Assembly (NCBI GenBank): GCA_904502235.1 | Contig: CAJGDP010000004.1 | Span: 1 to 64,000, forward strand | DNA from: an uncultured Bacteroidaceae bacterium | Lineage (GTDB): Bacteria; Bacteroidota; Bacteroidia; Bacteroidales; Bacteroidaceae | DNA: 64,000 nucleotides | Direction: 5' to 3' | In this document: positions 9,031 to 16,473 of the stretch, piece by piece | How positions within the stretch are numbered: position 1 is the first letter of the stretch | Layout: each line of letters opens with the position of its first letter | The notes under the pieces: model-generated | What the model was told of the DNA's origin: nothing | Seen by the model: only the letters and a program-made list of their open reading frames with translations | Databases searched by the model: none | Position numbers and translations under genes: made by a program

Positions 9031-9735
9031 CTATATGTCAGGAGTGTACTTCTTGAGTTTGGCACGTATCTCTCTGGAATTGCAATGGCAGGCTTTGTCG
9101 AGCAGTGCCCAGAAGCGTTCGCCATGATTCATCTCAACGGTGTGGCATAACTCATGCAACAGCACATATTCAATAAGTTCATCGGGCAGAAGAACAAGAT
9201 ACATACTCAGGCTTATGCTGCCTTTGCCGTTGCAGCTGCCCCATCTGCTGTGGCTGTTGCGTACGGAGCAACCGGTATACCTGAATCCATGTCTTTTTGC
9301 CAGCGATGCAAGACGTGGAGGCAGAACGTTCTTTGCCTTTTCCTGTATTGCATTCTTTACAACTCTTTGCAACCATTCCTGTATTTTGTTGTAGTCGGTA
9401 TATTCGGGGCACATCAGTGTGTGTGTCGCTCCGTTGTGTACCCACATGAAGTTCTTGCCCTTGTACTCCTCCAGAGTTATACGGAAACTTTCTTCTCCAA
9501 TAGAGTAGTTGCAGTCGATGCATCGGGGTTTCGCCGTGCTCTGCATTCTTTTAAGTTTGTCGCCATGTGTTGCCAATGCCTTTTCAATGTCCTTGTTCGT
9601 GGCCAGCGGAGGAACGGTCATGCGTATGCAACCGCTGTCGGCACGCATTATTATTCGTCTTGCACGCCGGTTTACCGTAATCCTTATCATTCCCCATTCG
9701 GGATGTATTAAATCCTTTTCTGAAAACATTGTCAT
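9031..9735 (-). CDS. YgjP-like zinc metallopeptidase
   Basis: This is a 234-residue protein of the YgjP/WLM (DUF45) family. The zinc site is HELCH (H194, E195, H198) with a further His at 204. The preceding stretch (CSVRNSHSRWGSC) is a conserved signature of the family. No signal peptide is apparent, so it is probably cytoplasmic. Its substrate is unknown; these proteins occur beside restriction systems in some genomes, but nothing of that kind is near. The start could be M1 or M3. It is separated from speA upstream by a hairpin and from the next operon by 94 bases. Confidence 0.87.
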   Translation of the reverse strand: MTMFSEKDLIHPEWGMIRITVNRRARRIIMRADSGCIRMTVPPLATNKDIEKALATHGDKLKRMQSTAKPRCIDCNYSIGEESFRITLEEYKGKNFMWVHNGATHTLMCPEYTDYNKIQEWLQRVVKNAIQEKAKNVLPPRLASLAKRHGFRYTGCSVRNSHSRWGSCNGKGSISLSMYLVLLPDELIEYVLLHELCHTVEMNHGERFWALLDKACHCNSREIRAKLKKYTPDI

Positions 9736-9743
9736 ATAGGCAC

Positions 9744-9774
9744 GAAAGGTTGTAGCGTGAATCTACAACCTTTC
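9744..9774 (-). terminator. Perfect inverted repeat downstream of speA
   Basis: A perfect 12-bp stem (9744-9755 with 9763-9774) closes a seven-base loop, 25 bases after the speA stop and 8 bases before the metallopeptidase start. No T-run follows on the minus strand, so it is either a weak terminator or an mRNA end-stabilising hairpin. Confidence 0.5.
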
Positions 9775-9799
9775 AAGAATAGTGTCATATTGTTATTTC

Positions 9800-11695
9800 T
9801 CAATAATCGAGATAGGTGTATCCATAAAGTCCCGAACGGTAGTTCGAAAGGAACTCCTTGCCCTCTTCAAGTGTGATTTTACCCTCTTTTACAGCGCTGG
9901 TTACCCAACGTTCGAGTGTGCGCACGAGTTTGCGTGCATCGAACTGTACATAATCCAATACATCGGCAATGGTTTCACCGTCGATAATCTTCTCTATCTG
10001 ATAGCCCTTGTCATCGACGCTGACGTGTACGGCATTGGTATCACCGAACAGGTTGTGCATGTCGCCAAGAATCTCCTGGTATGCTCCTACAAGGAATGCG
10101 CCAAGGTAATATGGTTCGTTCGATTTCATGCGGTGCACCTTAAGAGAGTCGGCTTTGCTGTTGTAATGGATAAAGTCGGTAATCTTTCCATCGCTATCGC
10201 AGGTCATATCCTGTATGGTACAATCGCGGTCGGGACGTTCGTCAAGGCGATGTATAGGCATTATGGGGAAGAACTGGTCGATACCCCAGCTGTCGGGCAG
10301 GCTCTGGAACAAAGAGAAGTTACAGAAGTATTTGTCGGCAATGAGCTTCGGCAGTTTCCTGAAATCGTCGGGAACATGCTTCATGTTCTTTGCGATAGCC
10401 AATGTCTCGCGTATGATACTCCAGAACATGCTCTCAATCTGTGCACGTGTCTTAAGGTCCACAATACCGTGGCTGAAGAGTTCAAGAGCCTCCTCGCGGA
10501 TTTGTTGTGCATCGTGGAGTGCCTCGAGCATTGTGCGCTGGTCGAGTTCGCACCATATCTTGTAAAGCTCTTTTGCAAGGTCGTGGTCACCGGCAGCTAC
10601 CTCCCAATCCTCGTCCATCTGTGGCAATGCGGCTGTTTCGAGCACCTCGAATATGAGTACTGCATGATGCGCTGTTACGGAACGTCCGCTCTCTGTTATG
10701 ATGTTAGGATGAGGAATGCCGTTCTTGTCTGCGGCGTCCACCATGGTGTATACAGCGTCATTAACGTACTCCTGTATTGAGTAGTTGACACTACTCTCGC
10801 TGCTCGATGAGCGTGTACCGTCGTAGTCGACACCCAATCCTCCGCCTATGTCGGTGAATTCGATATTATATCCCAATTTGTGCAGCTGCACGTAGAACTG
10901 TGAAGCCTCGCGCAAAGCGGTCTTGATGTGGCGGATGCGTGTAACCTGGCTTCCGATGTGGAAGTGTATCAGTCGCAGACAGTCCTTTATGTCGTAGCGC
11001 TCGAGTATCTCAAGAGCCTCCAACAGTTCGCTCGATGTCAAACCGAACTTGCTTGCATCTCCACCGCTCTCTTCCCATTTTCCGCTACCTTCTGATGCCA
11101 GTTTGATGCGGATACCTATGTTGGGACGGACTCCTAGACGCTTGCCTATCTTGGCTATGCGTTTCAGCTCGTTAAGTTTCTCTACAACAAGGAAAATACG
11201 TCGTCCCATCTTCTGTGCAAGCAGGGCGAGTTCAATGTAACTGTCGTCCTTGTAGCCATTACAGATGATGAGTGAATCGTTTTCTGTATTCATGGCTATT
11301 ACGGCATGAAGTTCCGGCTTTGAACCGGCTTCGAGTCCGATGTTGTACTTTTTGCCATGGCTTGTTATCTCTTCCACAACAGGACGCATCTGGTTTACCT
11401 TGATGGGGTAGACTATGAAATTCTCGCCTGTGTAGTTGTACTCCTCCGCCGCGATTTTGAAACATCCCGAAATCTTCTCGATTCTGTTGTCGAGAATATC
11501 CGGAAAACGTATGAGTACAGGAGCCGGAACGTCGCGTAACTGCAACTCGTCTATCAACTCCTTGAGATCAATCTGTATGCCGTCCTTCTTGGGTGTAACG
11601 GCAACATTACCTTTTTCATTGATGCTGAAATAAGAAGCACCCCAACCATTGATGTTGTATAGCTCCTCTGAGTCCTCAATGCGCCATTTTCTCAT
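9800..11695 (-). CDS. speA: Biosynthetic arginine decarboxylase
   Basis: The 631-residue length matches the large SpeA-type, PLP-dependent arginine decarboxylases of fold III. The PLP lysine is K99 in FIVYPIKVNQ, and the glycine-rich phosphate-binding motif is DIGGGLGVDYDG. The enzyme converts arginine to agmatine plus CO2, the first step of the agmatine route to putrescine, spermidine or carboxyspermidine. The start MRKWRIEDSEELYNINGWG is the usual N-terminus of the family. It follows aroK by 56 bases on the same strand. Confidence 0.96.
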   Translation of the reverse strand: MRKWRIEDSEELYNINGWGASYFSINEKGNVAVTPKKDGIQIDLKELIDELQLRDVPAPVLIRFPDILDNRIEKISGCFKIAAEEYNYTGENFIVYPIKVNQMRPVVEEITSHGKKYNIGLEAGSKPELHAVIAMNTENDSLIICNGYKDDSYIELALLAQKMGRRIFLVVEKLNELKRIAKIGKRLGVRPNIGIRIKLASEGSGKWEESGGDASKFGLTSSELLEALEILERYDIKDCLRLIHFHIGSQVTRIRHIKTALREASQFYVQLHKLGYNIEFTDIGGGLGVDYDGTRSSSSESSVNYSIQEYVNDAVYTMVDAADKNGIPHPNIITESGRSVTAHHAVLIFEVLETAALPQMDEDWEVAAGDHDLAKELYKIWCELDQRTMLEALHDAQQIREEALELFSHGIVDLKTRAQIESMFWSIIRETLAIAKNMKHVPDDFRKLPKLIADKYFCNFSLFQSLPDSWGIDQFFPIMPIHRLDERPDRDCTIQDMTCDSDGKITDFIHYNSKADSLKVHRMKSNEPYYLGAFLVGAYQEILGDMHNLFGDTNAVHVSVDDKGYQIEKIIDGETIADVLDYVQFDARKLVRTLERWVTSAVKEGKITLEEGKEFLSNYRSGLYGYTYLDY

Positions 11696-11751
11696 GTCTG
11701 AAATGTTCGATAGCTGTTAATAATATAACCAAAGGTTAAAAATATATCTCT

Positions 11752-12282
11752 TTACTTCAATTCTATCTGTTGCAGGAAGTTTCTCACCGATGTCTCTATC
11801 TGTTTCACATCCTCGAGCTGGTCGGCAATGAAACTATGCTTCGCTTTGCTGTAGTGCGGCAATCTTTTCGCCAATTGCTCAGTGATGAAGCAACGCAGTT
11901 CTTCATCGTTCTTCTCCATTATGAGCGGACGTTTCTTGCGTGCGATGCTCAATCTGATGAATAGTCTCTCTACGGGAACATCAAGGAATACGGTAACTCC
12001 TTGGGCGTTCATGTAGTCGATGTTGTCAAAGAAACATGGAGTTCCTCCACCGGTTGAAATAATCACATTCTCAAATTCTCCTGCTTCGTGTAGCATACGG
12101 CGTTCAATGTCCCTGAACCCCTCTTCGCCTTTTTCGTCAAAAATCTGTGATACGCTTTTACATAGCCGATTCTCGATATAGCTGTCCAGGTCTATAAACT
12201 CTACACCAAGTTCTCTGGCAAGCGCACGTCCTAGTGTGGTCTTGCCGGCACCCATGTAACCTATAAGGAATATGCGTATCAT
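11752..12282 (-). CDS. aroK: Shikimate kinase
   Basis: The 176-residue protein has a P-loop GYMGAGKTT near residue 8, the FIDLDSYIE shikimate/magnesium motif (DxD), and STGGGTPC, the glycine-rich shikimate-binding loop. It phosphorylates shikimate at the 3-hydroxyl in aromatic amino-acid synthesis; aroC of the same pathway lies elsewhere in this window at 39332. Its start overlaps the topA stop by four bases (ATGA), showing translational coupling. Confidence 0.96.
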   Translation of the reverse strand: MIRIFLIGYMGAGKTTLGRALARELGVEFIDLDSYIENRLCKSVSQIFDEKGEEGFRDIERRMLHEAGEFENVIISTGGGTPCFFDNIDYMNAQGVTVFLDVPVERLFIRLSIARKKRPLIMEKNDEELRCFITEQLAKRLPHYSKAKHSFIADQLEDVKQIETSVRNFLQQIELK

Positions 12283-14600
12283 TTCTTCCTGTATTGTCTT
12301 TTTGCAGGGGCTTTGGTGTTCTCCTTCTGCTTGTTTACAATATCAAGGCACTCTTCCAATGTGAGTTCCGAAGGTGTTACGCTCTTTGGCAACTTGTAGT
12401 TGCTGCCGTCAAAGGCAATGTATGGGCCAAAACGTCCGTTCAATACCTGAAGTTCGGGTTTCTCGTCAAAGGTCTTGATGACGCGTTCTGCTTCCGCCTT
12501 GCGTTTTGCCTCAATCAGTTCAACAGCCTCTTCCAGGCTCACGGTCAACGGATCGTGTGTCTTGGGCAGTGTCACGTATGCACTTCCGTACTTTATGTAT
12601 GGTCCGAATCGTCCAGCACCGATGGTAACGGCATTGCCGTCATATTCTCCCAAAGTGCGTGGCAGGCTGAACAATCCCAAAGCCTCTTCGAGTGTTATTG
12701 TCTCAAGGGTTTGTCCGGGCTTCATCTGTGCGAAACGTGGTTTCTCCTCGTCGGTAGCCGAACCAATCTGTACGATAGGACCGAAACGTCCGATCTTTAC
12801 AGAAACGGGCTTGCCGCTCGCAGGGTCGTTTCCAAGTATGCGTTCTCCTACCTTATGCTCGTTTTTGGTCTGTATGATATTGTCTACTTTAGGCTCGAAA
12901 TCCTTATAGAAATCGGAAATCAGATCCGACCACATAAGTTTGCCATCGGCAATCTCGTCGAAATCCTTTTCTACGGTTGCAGTAAAGTTGTAGTCCATGA
13001 TTTCGGGGAAATAATCGAGCAGGAAGTCGTTTACGACTATACCTATGTCTGTAGGCAACAGTTTTGACTTTTCTGTACCCACATTCTCTTTGCCCTCTTT
13101 CTCGGTAATCTTTCCGCCGTTGAGGGTGAGTATATTGTATTTGCGTGTCGTGCCGCTCTTGTTGCCCTTCTCAACATACCCTCTCTGCTGTATTGTGCTG
13201 ATGAATGTAGCGTATGTCGAAGGACGGCCAATTCCAAGTTCTTCGAGCTTGTTTACAAGGCTTGCCTCGTTGTATCGTGGAGGGTGCTGTGTAAAACGCT
13301 CTGTGGCAATAATCTCTTTTGTGGTGAGAACCTCTCCCTTGTGGACTGCAGGTATTGTGGTTGTCTCGTTCTGGTTCTCGTCGTCGGTGCTTTCGCGATA
13401 AACCTGCAGGAAACCGTCGAATACGGTTACTTCACCTGTAGCCACAAAAGTCTCGCTGTGTCCGCTTATCGAAATTTTTACGGTAGTCTTTTCGATTATG
13501 GCATCTGCCATCTGTGATGCGATGGTGCGCTTCCAAATGAGTTCATAGAGACGCTTCTCAGGAACTGTGCCTTCAATTGTAGTGTTTGCCATGTATGTGG
13601 GGCGTATGGCTTCGTGAGCCTCCTGCGCTCCTTTGGAACTTGTTGAGTAGTTGCGGCTCTTGAGATATTCGCTGCCATAAGTATCGGTAACAACACTCTT
13701 GCATGAGCCTATGCAAAGCGACGAAAGATTAACCGAGTCGGTACGCATGTATGTGATGTATCCCGATTCGTACAATCTCTGTGCAATCATCATTGTCTGT
13801 GAAACGGTGAAGCCCAGTTTACGTGCGGCTTCCTGTTGCAAGGTTGATGTTGTGAACGGAGCTGCGGGAACTCTCTTCTGTGGTTTGGTGCTTACATCGT
13901 CAATAAGGAATGTCGCATTGTCGCACGACTGCAGGAATTTCTCTGCCTCCTCTTTTGTCTTGAAACGTTTTGACAGTTCTGTATTCAGTGCTCCTGCACC
14001 ATTCGGCAGCTCGAATGTTGCTGTGATTCTGTAACTGCTTTCGGGTGTGAAACGGTTTATTTCTCTCTCGCGTTCAACAATGAGTCTTACGGTTACGCTC
14101 TGTACGCGTCCTGCCGAGAGTGCCGGTTTTACTTTTCTCCACAGAAGCGGTGAAAGTTTGAAACCTACTATACGGTCGAGCACACGACGTGCCTGCTGTG
14201 CGTATACAAGGTTGGTATTAATCTCTCTAGGGTTTTCTATGGCATTGAGTATGGCTGTCTTTGTAATCTCGTGGAATACAATGCGCTTGGTATTCTCGGG
14301 CTTTAGACCAAGAACTGTGTAAAGATGCCAGCTGATAGCCTCTCCTTCACGGTCCTCATCGGATGCCAACCACACCATGTCGGCTTTCTTGACTTCGCCC
14401 TTTAGTGTACTGACAAGTTTCTCCTTTTCTGCCGGAATTTCATATTCCGGTTCGAATGTGTTGGTGTTTATACTGAATTCCTTCTTCTTAAGGTCACAGA
14501 TATGACCATAACTCGACATCACTTTATAATCCTTGCCAAGGAATTTCTCAATTGTTTTTACTTTGCCCGGAGACTCAACTATAACTAAATTCTTCTGCAT
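12279..14600 (-). CDS. topA: DNA topoisomerase I
   Basis: This 773-residue type IA topoisomerase relaxes negative supercoils. The TOPRIM domain starts at the N-terminus (VIVESPGKVKTIEKFLG, with the DEDREGE metal motif near residue 112), and the catalytic tyrosine is Y284 in YITYMRTDSV. The C-terminus (from about residue 590) holds repeated RFGPYI-type topoisomerase C-terminal repeats instead of the cysteine zinc fingers of E. coli TopA, the common form in this phylum. It ends in a basic tail (KAPAKRQYRKK). It is transcribed from its own promoter and coupled to aroK. Confidence 0.97.
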   Translation of the reverse strand: MQKNLVIVESPGKVKTIEKFLGKDYKVMSSYGHICDLKKKEFSINTNTFEPEYEIPAEKEKLVSTLKGEVKKADMVWLASDEDREGEAISWHLYTVLGLKPENTKRIVFHEITKTAILNAIENPREINTNLVYAQQARRVLDRIVGFKLSPLLWRKVKPALSAGRVQSVTVRLIVEREREINRFTPESSYRITATFELPNGAGALNTELSKRFKTKEEAEKFLQSCDNATFLIDDVSTKPQKRVPAAPFTTSTLQQEAARKLGFTVSQTMMIAQRLYESGYITYMRTDSVNLSSLCIGSCKSVVTDTYGSEYLKSRNYSTSSKGAQEAHEAIRPTYMANTTIEGTVPEKRLYELIWKRTIASQMADAIIEKTTVKISISGHSETFVATGEVTVFDGFLQVYRESTDDENQNETTTIPAVHKGEVLTTKEIIATERFTQHPPRYNEASLVNKLEELGIGRPSTYATFISTIQQRGYVEKGNKSGTTRKYNILTLNGGKITEKEGKENVGTEKSKLLPTDIGIVVNDFLLDYFPEIMDYNFTATVEKDFDEIADGKLMWSDLISDFYKDFEPKVDNIIQTKNEHKVGERILGNDPASGKPVSVKIGRFGPIVQIGSATDEEKPRFAQMKPGQTLETITLEEALGLFSLPRTLGEYDGNAVTIGAGRFGPYIKYGSAYVTLPKTHDPLTVSLEEAVELIEAKRKAEAERVIKTFDEKPELQVLNGRFGPYIAFDGSNYKLPKSVTPSELTLEECLDIVNKQKENTKAPAKRQYRKK

Positions 14601-14654
14601 GACTCAAACGCCGTTTTTCTGTTGTCGGGGATATTCCCGTTTTTATTTTGCCGA

Positions 14655-14685
14655 CAAAAGTAGAAAAGTTTCCTGTATATTGAAA
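14655..14685 (-). promoter_or_regulatory. Putative topA promoter
   Basis: On the minus strand TACTTTTG (14655-14662) is a perfect -7 match; 19 bases further upstream TTTC (14682-14685) matches three of four -33 bases. Transcription would begin about 48 bases before the topA ATG. The -33 region abuts the T-run of the preceding terminator. Confidence 0.5.
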
Positions 14686-14686
14686 C

Positions 14687-14726
14687 CAAAAAAAACAAAA
14701 AAAATAAAAAGAGCCGGACGGCTTTT
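14687..14726 (-). terminator. Terminator of the Nudix-TPR-barrel operon
   Basis: Read on the minus strand, a short GC-rich hairpin (AGCC/GGCT core with flanking A/T pairs, 14711-14726) is followed by a long T-rich run (14687-14710). It lies about 90 bases after the barrel gene's stop codon. Confidence 0.65.
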
Positions 14727-14730
14727 CCCA

Positions 14731-14750
14731 TAAAATAATATATTATTTTA
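14731..14750. repeat. 20-bp perfect A/T palindrome
   Basis: Bases 14731-14740 (TAAAATAATA) are the exact reverse complement of 14741-14750. It contains no G or C and sits between the outer-membrane barrel gene's stop and its terminator hairpin, so it would be transcribed in the 3' untranslated region. It may be a protein-binding site or only A/T-rich spacer. Confidence 0.6.
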
Positions 14751-14815
14751 AATAGGTGATAAATTTTTCACCCGGGATAAGCTTTTGTCCTGACTCTTTT
14801 TAAAAGCGGCTGCAA

Positions 14816-16468
14816 TCAGAAGTTTACAGTCGCTCCCAACATACCGCGGATGCCCAAAGCCTGGTAACCTGCGTATTCATAATATTTGTCGTTCACAAGG
14901 TTGTCGCCTTGTATGAATGCACCTATATATCTGTTTATGCTGTAGCTGATTCTTGCATGAAGGTCGTGCTTGTCGCTTATGCGTGCGCCTGTCGCATTCT
15001 TTGTGTAGCGTGTGAAATTGTAGCCCACTCTCATTGTGAGGTTCTTAATAGGTCGCACCTCAATCTTTGCGTTTGCTGTAATCTCGGGGCGCATAGCAAG
15101 CAGGTCTCTGTTGTTGCATGTCCAATAGTCGTATCTTGCATCAGCCTCAATGTTCAACCAGCCACCATAGTCATATCCGATTCTTCCTCCGGCATGTATG
15201 TCGTTTGTGAATTCCTGTCCGAAGTTGCTGTAGATGAGTCCTGCTGCATCAACAGAAATTGTCTGTAACAAATCGTCTTTTGTGAGGGCATATCCCGCAA
15301 ATACATCGAAATAGAATGGTTCAAGAGTCATGCGTGTACCCACAGCGGCATCAATTATTCTGTATGTAGGCTTTATCTGTCTGTCGGCAAGACTGTTGTA
15401 TCCCCAATACGGAGTTATTCCTTCGATAGTCCTGAAGCTGTTGTCCTTACGTCCGCCGGTAATCTCGGCATAGAATGAGATTCTTTTTGTAAGAGCCTTG
15501 TCTACGGTTATGTGCGGTGCCGCGGCAAATACCGGACCGTTGCCTGTGCGGAAATTGAACTTTGCTCCGAATGTGATTCTCCAGTCGTTGAAGTTGAAGT
15601 CTGCAAACGGGTTGAAATCCATCGACAGCAGATTCTTGTGCCTATATGTACTGTTGATCAATGTACTGTTGTAAAGGAATCCGTTGAAATCCACATCTAT
15701 TCCGGCACGACGAAGATATTTTGTGTAAATTTCGTATGCGAATGTGGCACCGGCGTTGATGTGTTGCTCTGTTATGGGATTTTCAACTCCGTCGGTGTAA
15801 CTGATGAGCGAACTTGTGTATCCAGCCTTGAATGTGTATGCAAACGGACCTGCAAGTTGTGAAACTCCATTAATGCCCACATTGTAGTTCATGTGGTGTT
15901 GTCTGTTTATGGCATCCTGGAAATTATTGGCTTTCTGATAATTGAGCACCAGATTGTTGAAGTCTCCCGTAATGCCGAAGGTCAGCTTCTTGAACTTGTA
16001 TCCGAAATCTACGGCAGCGGCTGTGTTGAACAGACGTGAATTCCATATCTGTTCTTCTCCGTTGACATCGGCTTTGAAACCATCGAAGGCACCCAATATT
16101 CTCAGATAGCTCTTCTTGCCGAAGTCGATATTGTATGCCAGTTTGGCATCTATGTCGTTTCTGAAACCATATCCCACACGCAGATAACCGGGCAGTGTCT
16201 TTTCCTGCGCGGGCAATACATCCTTGGCATCTCTTTCGCTTGTGAAACCGCTGTATGGGGTAGCTTGTGTCGAGAATATAAGTTCTGCAGGCTTTGCATT
16301 GCTCTTGCCCTCCACCGTGGGAGTGAAATTCTTCTTGTTTACTGTTACAACAGTTGGATTGTAGTCGTTTTCTACGCTAACAACCGCGTTCTTGTTGTCT
16401 TCCTGTGCAAACAGCGCGCCGCATATCAACAACGCCGTCAATGACAATATACTTCTTTTCATTTTCAT
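14816..16468 (-). CDS. Outer-membrane beta-barrel protein without plug
   Basis: This is a 550-residue exported protein with a signal peptide (MKMKRSILSLTALLICGALFAQ). After a roughly 75-residue linker it shows alternating hydrophobic strands throughout (YLRVGYGFRND, LRILGAFDGF, LTMRVGYNFTRYT) and ends in phenylalanine (MLGATVNF), the usual outer-membrane barrel insertion signal. Homologues are often labelled TonB-dependent receptors, but no plug domain or carboxypeptidase-like domain is visible. It starts five bases after the large TPR gene, so the two probably act together in the envelope. The ligand is unknown. Confidence 0.75.
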   Translation of the reverse strand: MKMKRSILSLTALLICGALFAQEDNKNAVVSVENDYNPTVVTVNKKNFTPTVEGKSNAKPAELIFSTQATPYSGFTSERDAKDVLPAQEKTLPGYLRVGYGFRNDIDAKLAYNIDFGKKSYLRILGAFDGFKADVNGEEQIWNSRLFNTAAAVDFGYKFKKLTFGITGDFNNLVLNYQKANNFQDAINRQHHMNYNVGINGVSQLAGPFAYTFKAGYTSSLISYTDGVENPITEQHINAGATFAYEIYTKYLRRAGIDVDFNGFLYNSTLINSTYRHKNLLSMDFNPFADFNFNDWRITFGAKFNFRTGNGPVFAAAPHITVDKALTKRISFYAEITGGRKDNSFRTIEGITPYWGYNSLADRQIKPTYRIIDAAVGTRMTLEPFYFDVFAGYALTKDDLLQTISVDAAGLIYSNFGQEFTNDIHAGGRIGYDYGGWLNIEADARYDYWTCNNRDLLAMRPEITANAKIEVRPIKNLTMRVGYNFTRYTKNATGARISDKHDLHARISYSINRYIGAFIQGDNLVNDKYYEYAGYQALGIRGMLGATVNF

Positions 16469-16473
16469 TATGC

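Noticed and set aside
9782..10780. 332-residue open frame antisense to speA
   Set aside because: It is opposite a complete arginine decarboxylase, Cys/Val/His-rich as expected from reading that codon pattern backwards, and has no start context.
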